A stretch of 64,000 nucleotides of DNA, from assembly GCF_014206975.1 (NCBI RefSeq), contig NZ_JACHOU010000002.1, positions 620,001-684,000 of the forward strand, in the 5' to 3' direction. The position numbers and the translations under genes were made by a program. The notes below the pieces were generated by a model. It was not told where the DNA came from. It did no database searches and saw nothing but the letters and a program-made list of their open reading frames with translations. How positions within the stretch are numbered: the first letter of the stretch is position 1; the number at the start of each line of letters is the position of its first letter. Origin of the DNA: Aminobacter aganoensis (GTDB taxonomy: Bacteria > Pseudomonadota > Alphaproteobacteria > Rhizobiales > Rhizobiaceae). Below, in pieces: positions 8,468 to 18,082 of this stretch.

Positions 8468-9130
8468 TCAGCCGGCGACCTTTTCCGGCTTCGGCGCGGC
8501 GTAGCCGGCGGCTTCCTCATGATGGAGAAGCTCGGCCGGGCGCTTGAGCACGAACTGGTTGTCGGCGGCGATGTAGTTGTCGGCGTGGAGCCGGGCGATC
8601 GGCTGGTAGACCTCCGGCCGGACATAGCGGCCGCGCTCGTCGAGGCACTCGTCGCGGACATACATCTGCACGACCTCGCCGATGACGATGGTGCGGCGGC
8701 CGTAATCGAGGATCTGCGACACCCGGCACTCCATGGCGCAGGGCGATTCCGCGATGCGGGGTGCCGCGACCTTGACCGAGGGCGTGCTGGTCAGGCCGGC
8801 GACCTCGATCTCGTCGACGTCGCTGGGGAAGTTGATGCCGGTGACGATCATCTCCTTGGCGATGGCCATGTCGACCATGTGGACGACGAACTCGCCGGAG
8901 CGCCTGATGTTGGCGACGGTGTCCTTGGCGGTGCCGTCGGGGCGCGTCTGCATGCCGAGGACGAGCAGCGGCGGCTCGTGCGAGAAGACGTTGAAGAAGC
9001 TCATCGGCGCGGCATTGTTGCAGCCGTGCTCGTCGATGGTGGTGACGAGCGCGATGGGCCGCGGCCCGACGAAGCTGCACAGCAGGCGGTAGCGGTCGTT
9101 CTCGGGCAGTTCGGCGAAATCGAAATCCAT
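8468..9130 (-). CDS. Flavin-reductase-like FMN-binding protein
   Basis: A 220-residue protein of the flavin reductase-like split-barrel family. GPRPIALVTTIDEHGCNNAAPMSFFNVFSHEPPLLVLG is the characteristic FMN-binding segment. The ATG at 9130 has GGGAGA just upstream; an earlier in-frame start would overlap the ATPase gene and is rejected. Members either supply reduced flavin to a two-component monooxygenase or act directly. No flavin monooxygenase is encoded next to it, so its partner is unclear. Its place inside the importer/amidohydrolase operon suggests one oxidative or reductive step in the same pathway. Confidence 0.86.
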   Translation of the reverse strand: MDFDFAELPENDRYRLLCSFVGPRPIALVTTIDEHGCNNAAPMSFFNVFSHEPPLLVLGMQTRPDGTAKDTVANIRRSGEFVVHMVDMAIAKEMIVTGINFPSDVDEIEVAGLTSTPSVKVAAPRIAESPCAMECRVSQILDYGRRTIVIGEVVQMYVRDECLDERGRYVRPEVYQPIARLHADNYIAADNQFVLKRPAELLHHEEAAGYAAPKPEKVAG

Positions 9131-9140
9131 TTTTTCTCCC

Positions 9141-10210
<1,070 letters not shown>

Positions 10211-10214
<4 letters not shown>

Positions 10215-11179
10215 GGCGTCACCCCTTCATAGAGCAGGCAGGCGGCGGCACCGTCGGCCACCGGGCGCAGTTCGGGCCGGACGCGGTGGCATTCGGCGAA
10301 GACCTTGGGGCAGCGCGGATTGAAGGCGCAGCCGGTGGGGATGTCGGTCAGGCGCGGCATCGAGCCCTCGATCTGGATCAGCCGCTCGGGGCGCGGCCCG
10401 ACGCGCGGGATCGAGCCCATCAGGCCGGCCGTATAGGGATGGCTCGGCTTCTGCAGCACATGCGCCACCGGGCCGATCTCGGCGAGACGGCCGGCATACA
10501 TCACCGCGACCCGGTCGGCGGTCTCGGCGATGACGCCCATGTCGTGGGTGACGAGGATCGCGGCCGCGTTGCGCTCGCGGCAGACCCGCTTGAGCAGCGC
10601 GATGATCTGCGCCTGGACCGAGACGTCGAGTGCCGTGGTCGGCTCGTCGGCGATGATCAGCCGCGGCTCGGCGCAGAGCGCGAGCGCGATGACGACGCGC
10701 TGGCGCATGCCACCGGAGAACTGGTGCGGATACTGGTCGAAGCGCCTGTCGGGCGCCGGGATGCCGACCTCGGCGAGCCAGCCGATGGCGCGCTTCCTGG
10801 CTTCCGCCGCCGACATCGGCAGATGGGTGCGGATCGTCTCGACAAGCTGCTCGCCGACGGTGAACAGCGGATTGAGGCTGGTCAGCGGGTCCTGGAAGAT
10901 CGCGCCGATGTGGCGGCCGCGGACCTTGCGCATCTCGTCGGGCGACAGGTTGTCGATGCGCTTGCCGTCGAGGCGGATCTGGCCGCCGCCGATGCGGCCG
11001 GGCGGTTCGAGCAGGCCGATGACGGCGGCGCCGGTCATCGACTTGCCGGCGCCGGATTCGCCGACGACGCCGAGGATCTCGCCCTGTTCGACGTTGAAGG
11101 AGACGTTGTCGACGGCGGTGAGCACGCCCTTGCGCGTGGGGAACTCGACTTTCAAATTTTCGACTTCAAGCAGGGCCAT
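10211..11179 (-). CDS. Oligopeptide/dipeptide-type ABC transporter ATPase (DppD/OppD-like)
   Basis: A 322-residue ATPase subunit with Walker A GESGAGKSMTGAAV, signature FSGGMRQRVVIALA and Walker B LIIADEPTTALD. The C-terminal PTGCAFNPRCPKVFAEC is again the cysteine motif of this subfamily. It overlaps the DppF-like gene by four bases and starts four bases after the DppC-like stop, so translation of the operon is tightly coupled. It pairs with the DppF-like subunit in the ABC heterodimer. Confidence 0.95.
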
Positions 11180-11183
11180 GGCC

Positions 11184-12119
11184 TTACCTCAGCTTCGGAT
11201 TGAGGGCGTCGCGCAGCCAGTCGCCGATCAGGTTGACGGCGAGGACCAGCACGGCGAGCGTTGCCGACGGGAAGATCACCACCCACCAGATGCCGGAGAA
11301 CAGGTACTCGTTGCCGACGCGGATGAGCGTGCCGAGCGAGGGCTGGGTCGCCGGCATGCCGACGCCGAGGAAGGACAGCGTCGCTTCCGTCAGCACCGCC
11401 ATGCCGAGATTGATGGTGGCGATGACCAGCACCGGGCCGAGCACGTTGGGCAGGATGTGGGTGAGCATGATGCGCAGGCGGCCGACCCCGATGGTGCGGG
11501 CGGCCTGGACGTATTCGCGCTGGCGCTCAACCAGCGTCGAGCCGCGCACGGTGCGGGCGTATTGCACCCAGTTGGTGAGCCCGATGGCCAGCACGAGAAC
11601 GAGGATGGCCGCGCTCTCGTGCTGGTTGGCGGGGAGGATGCCACGCATGACACCATTGATCAGCAGCGCGACCAGGATCGCCGGGAAGCTCAGCAGGACG
11701 TCGGCGACGCGCATGATGACGGCGTCGACGATGCCGCCGACGAAACCGCCGACCAGGCCGAGGAAGACGCCTAGCACGGCGGCGAGGATGACCGAGGCAA
11801 AGCCGACAAAGAGCGAGATGCGCAGGCCGTAGAGGATCGACGACAGAACGTCGCGCGCCTGGGTGTCGGTGCCGAGCCAGTAGGCCGGGTTGGCGCCCTC
11901 CATCCAGGCCGGCGGCAATTCGCTGTCGAGCAGGTTGAGATGGGCGATGTCGAACGGATCGTAGGGGGCGATGACCGGCGCGAAGATCGCGCCGAAGAAC
12001 AGCAGCGCCAGCGCCATGGCGGCGATGACCGTCGTTTTCGAACGGCGGAAGCTGTAGAACAGGTCGCTGTCGGCGAAGCTGCGCAGACGCCCGGTGAAAG
12101 AGGTGTCACTCATGGTCAT
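11184..12119 (-). CDS. Dipeptide-type ABC transporter permease (DppC/OppC-like)
   Basis: A 311-residue inner-membrane permease. The N-terminal OppC-type segment contains the first membrane span (VIAAMALALLFFGAIFAPVIAPYDP). WLGTDTQARDVLSSILYGLRISLFVG follows, and the BPD_transp_1 domain with about five further spans carries the ATPase-contacting EAA loop around QAARTIGVGRLRIMLTHILPN. A second in-frame ATG two codons in (12113) is an equally possible start. It is third in the importer operon and forms the channel with the DppB-like subunit. Confidence 0.95.
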   Translation of the reverse strand: MTMSDTSFTGRLRSFADSDLFYSFRRSKTTVIAAMALALLFFGAIFAPVIAPYDPFDIAHLNLLDSELPPAWMEGANPAYWLGTDTQARDVLSSILYGLRISLFVGFASVILAAVLGVFLGLVGGFVGGIVDAVIMRVADVLLSFPAILVALLINGVMRGILPANQHESAAILVLVLAIGLTNWVQYARTVRGSTLVERQREYVQAARTIGVGRLRIMLTHILPNVLGPVLVIATINLGMAVLTEATLSFLGVGMPATQPSLGTLIRVGNEYLFSGIWWVVIFPSATLAVLVLAVNLIGDWLRDALNPKLR

Positions 12120-12128
12120 GGGTTCCCG

Positions 12129-13121
12129 TCAAGCGCCCTTCCCGGTGGCCCGGGTCGGATCGGTGCGAAGGCGCGGATCGATGACGTTGTAGAGAAGGTC
12201 GACGCTGGTGTTGATGATGACGAAGATCAGCGAGACCATGACGAGATAGGCCGCCATGACCGGCACGTCGGTGAAGTTGACGGCCTGGATGAACAGCGCG
12301 CCCATGCCCGGCCACTGGAACACCGTCTCGGTGATGATGGCGAAGGCGATGAGGCCGCCGAGCTGCAGGCCGAAGATGGTGACGACCGGGATCAGCGTGT
12401 TCTTGAGCGCATGGCGGAAGTGGATGGCACGGTTCTTGAGGCCGCGCGCCTTGGCGAACTTGATGTAGTCGGCGCGCAGCACCTCCAGCATCTCGGCGCG
12501 CACCAGCCGCATGATCAGCGTCAACTGGAACAGGCACAGCATGAAGGACGGCAGGATCAGCGCCTTGAGCCCGGAGGCGGTGAGGAAGCCCGTCGACCAC
12601 CAGCCGACATCGACGACATCGCCGCGGCCGAAGGACGGCAGCCAGCCGAGCCAGACGGAGAAGACGAGGATCAGCAGGATGCCGGTGACGAAGGTGGGCA
12701 GGGAGATGCCGATCAGGGACAATATCTGCAGCCCCTGGCTGAGGACGCCGCGCGGCTTGAGCGCGGTGTAGATGCCGAGCGGTATGCCGAGCGCCAAAGA
12801 CAGGATGGCGGCGACAAGGACGAGCTCTGCCGTAGCGGGGAAGCGCTCGGCGAGCAGCGCGCTGACAGGCCGGCTGTTGCGGTAGGAGATGCCGAAATCG
12901 CCGCTGGCGGCATTGGCGACGAAACGCCCGTACTGGATGACCAGCGGGTCGTCGAGGCGCAGGCGCTGACGCACCTCCTCGCGCTCGACCTGGGTGGCGT
13001 CCTGGCTGACGATGTTGTTCACAGGGTCGCCGAGGAACCGGAACATCAGGAAGGCGATGAACGCCACGGCCAGCATGACCATGACGGCCTGCAGCAGACG
13101 GCGGACAAGGAATACGAACAT
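12129..13121 (-). CDS. Dipeptide-type ABC transporter permease (DppB/OppB-like)
   Basis: A 330-residue permease with the DppB layout. The first span starts at residue 5 (LVRRLLQAVMVMLAVAFIAFLMF). The periplasmic segment DPVNNIVSQDATQVEREEVRQRLRLDDPLVIQYGRFV follows, and five more spans contain the EAA loop FAKARGLKNRAIHFRHALKNTLIP. It is separated from the binding-protein gene by about 97 bases that hold a strong hairpin. That probably explains different expression of binding protein and membrane parts. The substrate class cannot be set by the permease alone. Confidence 0.95.
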   Translation of the reverse strand: MFVFLVRRLLQAVMVMLAVAFIAFLMFRFLGDPVNNIVSQDATQVEREEVRQRLRLDDPLVIQYGRFVANAASGDFGISYRNSRPVSALLAERFPATAELVLVAAILSLALGIPLGIYTALKPRGVLSQGLQILSLIGISLPTFVTGILLILVFSVWLGWLPSFGRGDVVDVGWWSTGFLTASGLKALILPSFMLCLFQLTLIMRLVRAEMLEVLRADYIKFAKARGLKNRAIHFRHALKNTLIPVVTIFGLQLGGLIAFAIITETVFQWPGMGALFIQAVNFTDVPVMAAYLVMVSLIFVIINTSVDLLYNVIDPRLRTDPTRATGKGA

Positions 13122-13182
13122 CGTCGCAGCTCCCTAGAGGGGTAGGCCCGCTTCGTGGCGGCGGGCTTGCCGGTAGCGAAAA

Positions 13183-13209
13183 GGCCCCTGCCCTCGCAGG
13201 ACAGGGGCC
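13183..13209 (-). terminator. Hairpin between binding-protein and permease genes
   Basis: GGCCCCTG and CAGGGGCC form an 8-base-pair stem. One mismatch and two more pairs extend it around a short loop. It lies between the stop of the solute-binding-protein gene and the first permease gene. Such hairpins often stabilise the upstream mRNA or partly stop transcription so that binding protein is made in excess. There is no clear U-run, so partial attenuation is more likely than full termination. Confidence 0.55.
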
Positions 13210-13218
13210 CGGTTCGGG

Positions 13219-14790
13219 TTACTTGACCTTGGCGTACCAGAGGCGGAGCAGATCGTCGGCGGTCTGCACGACCTCGACATTGTCACGCACTGCCCAGGAC
13301 AGCGGCTGCTGGTGCAGCGGCAGCCAGGCGACTTCCTGCTCGGTGATGCCGAAGGCCTCGACCATCATGGCGCGGCGCTTGGTCTCGTCGAGCTCGACGT
13401 CGATCTTCTTGACCAGCTCGTCGACCTTGGCGTTCTTGTAGCCGCCGGGATTCCAGGTGCCGAGCTTCTCCTCGGGCGAGTGCAGCATGGCCGACAGCAC
13501 GGAGAAGCCGTCGAGCATCGGCAGCGTCGCCCAGCCGATCATGAACATGTCGGTCTGGCCTTCCTGCGCCTTCTTGAAGTGCAGGGTGCGGGCCTCGGTG
13601 ACCAGCTTGGCCTTGAGGCCGACCTGAGCCAGCATCGCCGTCATGGCCTGGCAGACTTCCTCGTCATTGACGTAGGCGTCGTTCGGGCAGTTCATGTTGA
13701 ACTGGAAGCCGTCGGGATAACCGGCCTCGGCCAGCAGGGCCTTGGAGGCTGCCGTGTCGTAGGGGAACCGCTCGTTGAGCTTGGCATCGAAGCCAGGCAC
13801 TTCAGGCGCGATCTGCATGCCCGCATTGCGGGACTTGCCGCGCATGATCTTGTCGCGGACGAGATCCATGTTGATCGCCTGGTAGACGGCCTTGCGAACC
13901 CGCGCATCCTTGAACGGATTGCCCTCGACGTTGCCGTCGACCAGCTTATCGCGCATGTTGAAGTTCATCATGATCGAGCGCAGGCCGGGCGACTCCAGCA
14001 CCTTGGTGCCGGGGTTGGATGCAATGCGCTTGGCATCCTGCAGCGGCGACGGCGTGATGATGTCGACCTCTCCGGAGAGCAGGGCCGCGACACGGGTGGC
14101 GTCGGAGGTGATCGGCGTGAAGGTGATCTTGGTCAGGTTGTGCTCGGGCTTGTCCCACCAGCCTTCGTTGACGACGAGAACGGTCTGGGCGTCGGGACGG
14201 CGGCTCTCGACCTTGAACGGGCCGGTGCCGTTGGCGTGGGTGGTGGTGTAGCCCTCCTCGCCGAGCTGGGCATCGACGGGGGCCACCGCATTGTTCTTCT
14301 CGAGCCAGCCGGCATCGAAGATGGCAATGTTGGTCAGGTAGTTGTTGAGCAGCGGCGTCGGGCCGGAGAGATGCAGGTCGACGGTGTAGTCGTCGATCTT
14401 CTCGACCGATTTCAGCGCCGGCAGGTTGCCCTTGATCGGCGACTTCTCGGCGGTGGCGCGCATCAGCGACACGACCACGTCGTCGGCGCCGAAATCCGCA
14501 CCGTCCTGGAACTTGACGCCCTGGCGCAGCTTGTAGCGGATGACGTCAGGCTTGATCACTTCCCAGGAAAGCGCCAGCGCCGGCTCGATCTTCAGCTCCT
14601 TGTTGTAGCGCACCAGCGGCTCGTAGACGTGCTGCAGGAAATTGATCGAGAAGCTGTCTGTCATCGAGTGCGGGTCGAGCCCGTAAATGTCGCCGGCCGC
14701 GGCGTAGCGCAGTTCGGCGGCGCTCGCATTGCCCATCAGGCCAAGCTGGACCAAAGCCGCGGCGGTGGCCGCGAGCAGGAACTTCTTCAT
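13219..14790 (-). CDS. ABC transporter solute-binding protein, family 5 (DppA/OppA-like)
   Basis: A 523-residue periplasmic binding protein. The N-terminus MKKFLLAATAAALVQLGLMGNASA is a standard signal peptide cut after Ala-Ser-Ala. The mature part has the SBP_bac_5 pattern LDPHSMTDSFSINFLQHVYEPLVRYN and, further on, FQDGADFGADDVVVSLMRA. The ATG at 14790 follows GGGAGGAG; an in-frame start 24 codons upstream is rejected because the signal peptide would be internal. It is first in the leftward operon and divergent from the GntR regulator. It captures the substrate for the four downstream transporter parts. Confidence 0.95.
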   Translation of the reverse strand: MKKFLLAATAAALVQLGLMGNASAAELRYAAAGDIYGLDPHSMTDSFSINFLQHVYEPLVRYNKELKIEPALALSWEVIKPDVIRYKLRQGVKFQDGADFGADDVVVSLMRATAEKSPIKGNLPALKSVEKIDDYTVDLHLSGPTPLLNNYLTNIAIFDAGWLEKNNAVAPVDAQLGEEGYTTTHANGTGPFKVESRRPDAQTVLVVNEGWWDKPEHNLTKITFTPITSDATRVAALLSGEVDIITPSPLQDAKRIASNPGTKVLESPGLRSIMMNFNMRDKLVDGNVEGNPFKDARVRKAVYQAINMDLVRDKIMRGKSRNAGMQIAPEVPGFDAKLNERFPYDTAASKALLAEAGYPDGFQFNMNCPNDAYVNDEEVCQAMTAMLAQVGLKAKLVTEARTLHFKKAQEGQTDMFMIGWATLPMLDGFSVLSAMLHSPEEKLGTWNPGGYKNAKVDELVKKIDVELDETKRRAMMVEAFGITEQEVAWLPLHQQPLSWAVRDNVEVVQTADDLLRLWYAKVK

Positions 14791-14886
14791 TGAACTCCTC
14801 CCGTTACAGAACCTATGGACCCGCGCCGTTTCGTTTGCAGGGCGCCTTTGGGCTCCATCCATTTCACGCTGACATCGTATCCAATT

Positions 14887-14920
14887 ATTGTCAACAATCT
14901 ATGTCGACAAATTTGTTGAC
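14887..14920. promoter_or_regulatory. Inverted repeats in divergent promoter region, probable GntR operator
   Basis: Two related sites lie between the divergent binding-protein and GntR genes. ATTGTCAACAAT at 14887 has TTGT/ACAA half-sites. An 18-base imperfect palindrome, GTCGACAAATTTGTTGAC at 14903, has one mismatch. GTCAACAA in the first site recurs reversed as TTGTTGAC in the second. GntR proteins of the FCD type bind such short palindromes, so control of both directions by the adjacent GntR protein is likely. Confidence 0.6.
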
Positions 14921-14986
14921 TTCCTGTCTTTTTGAGATTGAATAGGTTGCGGGTCGCATGTTCGGACCCGGCGGGAGGAGGAGCGG

Positions 14987-15676
14987 ATGGACATTGAAGC
15001 CGGCAAGCGACATGCCACCGATCAAGACATCTACGAGAAAATCTGGAATGCGATCGCCGAGCGGCAGATCGGCCCAGGCACGCGGCTGAAGGAAGAGCAG
15101 CTCGCCGACATCTTCAGTGCCAGCCGGGCGCGCATTCGACAGGTGCTGCAGAATCTGGCGCGCGACGGCCTGATCACATTGGTTCCAAATCGCGGCGCTT
15201 TTGTATCCAAACCATCGATCGAAGAGGCCCGCGATGTTTTCTTCGCCCGCCGCACCATCGAAGAGCGCCTGGTCGAGCGGCTGTGCGCGACGATCAATGC
15301 CGAGGGCATCGCGCGGCTGGGCCAGCATGTCGAGGCCGAGCGCAAGGCCCACCAGGGCGGCGATGTCGCCGGCGCGATCAGGCTGTCGGGCGCGTTCCAC
15401 ATGCTGATCGCCGAGCTGGCGCAGTCGCAGATCCTGGCCAGCCTGCTGCGCGACCTTGTCTCGCGGACATCGCTGATCATGGCGATGTACCAGCAGAAGG
15501 ACGTGCTGAACTGCGGTCCCGACGAACATGCCGACATCGTTGCCAGCATCACCGCGCGCGATGCCAGGAAGGCGCTGGCCGTCATGCACCACCACCTCGC
15601 CCATATCGAAAACCAGCTCGACCTTGAAAGCGACCGCGTCACCGCGCGCGACCTGGAAGACATTCTCGGCCTTTGA
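14987..15676 (+). CDS. GntR-family transcriptional regulator (FadR/FCD subgroup)
   Basis: A 229-residue regulator. The N-terminal winged helix (about residues 10-75) contains KEEQLADIFSASRARIRQVLQNLARDGLITLVPNRGAFV. The C-terminal all-helical FCD ligand-binding domain (about 85-220) contains the metal/ligand-site pattern RLSGAFHMLIAELAQSQIL and HHHLAHIENQL. GGGAGGAGGAG precedes the ATG. It is divergent from the importer operon and 28 bases upstream of an amidohydrolase gene. It most likely senses a carboxylate-type pathway compound and controls both arms. Confidence 0.93.
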   Translation: MDIEAGKRHATDQDIYEKIWNAIAERQIGPGTRLKEEQLADIFSASRARIRQVLQNLARDGLITLVPNRGAFVSKPSIEEARDVFFARRTIEERLVERLCATINAEGIARLGQHVEAERKAHQGGDVAGAIRLSGAFHMLIAELAQSQILASLLRDLVSRTSLIMAMYQQKDVLNCGPDEHADIVASITARDARKALAVMHHHLAHIENQLDLESDRVTARDLEDILGL

Positions 15677-15704
15677 GCCGCCGGCAACTCGGAAAGCAGA
15701 CGAC

Positions 15705-17150
15705 ATGGCGCAGCCCGACATCCTCGTGCGCAACGCAACCATCGTGACCATCGACCGGGACCGCCGGGTGATCGAGGGCGGCTGGCTGGCCGTCACCGGC
15801 GACCGCATCAGCGCCATCGGCACCGCCGGCGATGCCGCGCCGACAGATGCCAGGGACAGCATCGACGGCACCGGCATGGTGGCGATGCCGGGGCTGATCG
15901 ACAGCCACTCGCATGCCGGCCACGGGCTGGTGCGCAATGCCGGCGCCGGCGTCGACACCTGGTTCGAGGCCTGCGAGGAGATCTATGCGCGCGGCTCGAC
16001 GCCCGCCTTCTGGCGTGCCGAAGCGCGGATGACCCAGCTCGAGCGGCTGCGCGGCGGCATCACCACGGCGATGACGCTGCTCGGCGGCGGCGCCGACATC
16101 TACCGCACCGACGACCCGGCCTTCGGCGACGCCCATAGCGGGGCGACCGCCGAATCCGGCCTGCGCACCTTCATGGCGGTCGGCCCGGGCCGGCCGCCCT
16201 TCCCGCGCAGCTATCGCCATTTTTCCGACGCCGGACAGGCGAAGGACGTGACGGTGTCGTTCGAGCGCCAGCTGGAGGTCAGCGAAATCCTGATCGACCG
16301 CTGGAACGACCTGCCTGGCCGCGGCACCGGCGTCTGCCTGGTGATGCCGGTCTATTATGCCGCCCAGGTGGCGGATGCCGACGCCCGCCGGCAAGTGGTC
16401 GAGATGGGCGAGGCAATCATGGATCTGCGCCGTCGCAAGAGCGTGCTGTTCACCCAGGACGGCCACCGCGACGGCTCGATCGCGCTGGCGCGCGATCTTG
16501 GCGTCCTCGGTGAGTTCGCACTGCTGGGCCACAGCGTCGACCTTACCGAGGACGATTTCGCCGCACTCAGGGAGACGGGCGCGTCGATCATCCACAACCC
16601 TTCCGCGATCATGTCGGTCTATGGCCGCTGCCCGGTGCCGGAGCTGATCGAGGCCGGGGTCAATGTCTGCCTCGGCTCGGACGCGGCTGCGCCCGACCGT
16701 GGCTACGACATGTTCCGCCACATGGCGCAGTGCATGCACTATCACCGCCGCCACTTCCGCGACCCGGCCTATCTGCCGCCCGGCAAGACGCTGGAGATGG
16801 CGACCATCGACGCGGCGAAGGCAATGGGACTGGAGAGCGAGCTCGGCTCGCTGGAAATCGGCAAGAAGGCCGACATCGTGCTGGTCGACATGCGCAAGCC
16901 GCATCTCTACCCGCCGGTCATGCCGGTGACGCGCATCGCCCATTTCGCCAATGCCGCCGATGTCGACACCGTCATCGTCAACGGCAAGGTGCTGATGCGC
17001 GGGCGCAGGACAGATCATCTCGACGCCGACGACATCCTCGCCGACGCGGCGGAACAGGCAGCGCTCGCCTTCGAGCGCGTCGGCCTGACGCACCTGCTCG
17101 AAGAGCCGCAGGAATTCTGGCGCAACGCACGGCAGCCGCTGCCGATCTGA
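15705..17150 (+). CDS. Amidohydrolase-superfamily protein (ATZ/TRZ or 8-oxoguanine deaminase type)
   Basis: A 481-residue metal-dependent hydrolase. Unlike the hydrolase at 5738 it keeps the classical first motif GLIDSHSHAGHGLVRN. Later motifs are TQDGHRDG, LLGHSVDL, NPSAIMSVYGRCPV and the metal Asp of CLGSDAAAPDRGYDMF, typical of the AtzA/TrzN/guanine deaminase clade. The ATG at 15705 is chosen because an earlier in-frame start would run through the GntR gene. It shares a likely transcript with the GntR gene, so regulator and third hydrolase belong to the same catabolic unit as the divergent importer. The substrate is unknown. Confidence 0.87.
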   Translation: MAQPDILVRNATIVTIDRDRRVIEGGWLAVTGDRISAIGTAGDAAPTDARDSIDGTGMVAMPGLIDSHSHAGHGLVRNAGAGVDTWFEACEEIYARGSTPAFWRAEARMTQLERLRGGITTAMTLLGGGADIYRTDDPAFGDAHSGATAESGLRTFMAVGPGRPPFPRSYRHFSDAGQAKDVTVSFERQLEVSEILIDRWNDLPGRGTGVCLVMPVYYAAQVADADARRQVVEMGEAIMDLRRRKSVLFTQDGHRDGSIALARDLGVLGEFALLGHSVDLTEDDFAALRETGASIIHNPSAIMSVYGRCPVPELIEAGVNVCLGSDAAAPDRGYDMFRHMAQCMHYHRRHFRDPAYLPPGKTLEMATIDAAKAMGLESELGSLEIGKKADIVLVDMRKPHLYPPVMPVTRIAHFANAADVDTVIVNGKVLMRGRRTDHLDADDILADAAEQAALAFERVGLTHLLEEPQEFWRNARQPLPI

Positions 17151-17344
17151 CCTCACCCGAGCAAGGGCCAGCGGCCGACGCTTTGTCGGTCGCCTCTTGT
17201 CAGACCTGTACCGTGCGGGAGATGAAACTCCGAACCCGGCCGATTAACAGGATTTCACGAAGTTCACGATTCATTTTTCTTCCCAGCAACAACGGCTTCA
17301 CGCCGTGTCGATATCATCCGACTTGCACATGGGAGGATCCATCG

Positions 17345-17770
17345 ATGACCATCGCGCAAATGAACTGGGGGCGGCTGACGTTTTCTCCTGAAGATCCACG
17401 ACTGAAGGACTTCATGGACAGCCTGGACGAGGTCTACAGATTGGCAGAACGCCATCCAGGTTTTCTATGGAGAATACCCGACGAGGTCATAGCCCAAGAA
17501 ATCCAGGCAAGCGGCTTCGACAATCGAATGTCTGCCACCGTTTCACTTTGGACGAGCTTGGACGCCCTTCACGACTACACCTACAACTCACTCCACGGCG
17601 TCTATCTCAAACGGACTTCCGAATGGTTCGAGAAGGTGGATGGACCGCAACTGGTCGTCTGGGATGTTGAGGACGGCAACATAAGGCCAAGCTTTCGAGA
17701 AGCTTGGGAACGCCTGCTTGCCCTTCGCGAGTCTGGCCCGTCAGCAAGAGGATATGGGTGGCGAACATAA
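17345..17770 (+). CDS. DUF3291-domain protein
   Basis: A 141-residue protein of the DUF3291 family, a dimeric alpha/beta barrel-like fold related to antibiotic biosynthesis monooxygenases. Supporting segments are QMNWGRLTFSPEDPRLKDFMDSLDEVYRLAERHPGFLWR, SLWTSLDALHDYTYNSLHGVYLKR and the Trp/Val-rich C-terminal strand GPQLVVWDV. The ATG at 17345 follows GGGAGGATCC. It is separated from its upstream neighbour by about 195 bases without a gene. No biochemical role is established for most members. Confidence 0.8.
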   Translation: MTIAQMNWGRLTFSPEDPRLKDFMDSLDEVYRLAERHPGFLWRIPDEVIAQEIQASGFDNRMSATVSLWTSLDALHDYTYNSLHGVYLKRTSEWFEKVDGPQLVVWDVEDGNIRPSFREAWERLLALRESGPSARGYGWRT

Positions 17771-17866
17771 TGCAACGCCGACGGCTTCAGCTTGCGCCAA
17801 GCGCGCCAGCCCAAGTGCTACATTGCGTTGGAAATGAGAGTGCCGTCCGAAGCTTGGCTCGTTCCC

Positions 17867-18082
17867 TCAGCCAATCGGCCAGCGACAGCCGGAAATGCCG
17901 GCCCAACCTCGCATGGCTTCGGCTGCGCACATCGAGTTGACCACGGCTTCCCCGGTGGCTTCGGCGGCGGCGCGGAACAGGCGGTCGATGCGGTTTTCGT
18001 TGAGGGCAGACATGGCGACGAAATCGGCGCTCTCGTCGTGGTCGAGGGTCCGCGCGGTCGAGAAGCCGAGCGCGATGTCGCC
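17867..18082 (-). pseudogene. C-terminal remnant of a DmpA/P1-family peptidase (S58)
   Basis: The leftward frame directly after the NUDIX stop reads GDIALGFSTARTLDH, then NENRIDRLFRAAAEATGEAV and VNSMCAAEAMRG, ending at a stop at 17867-17869. This matches, from memory, the conserved C-terminus of L-aminopeptidase/D-esterase (DmpA, P1 family). It is only about 71 codons, with no start codon and none of the N-terminal half, so it is a deletion remnant. It abuts the NUDIX gene exactly, suggesting a deletion whose endpoint fell at that stop codon. Recognition is by motif only. Confidence 0.65.

Noticed and set aside
13312-14793. Long rightward reading frame of about 490 codons
   Set aside because: It is antisense to the solute-binding-protein gene, whose signal peptide and family motifs are clear; its product is Arg/His/Gly-rich without any motif.
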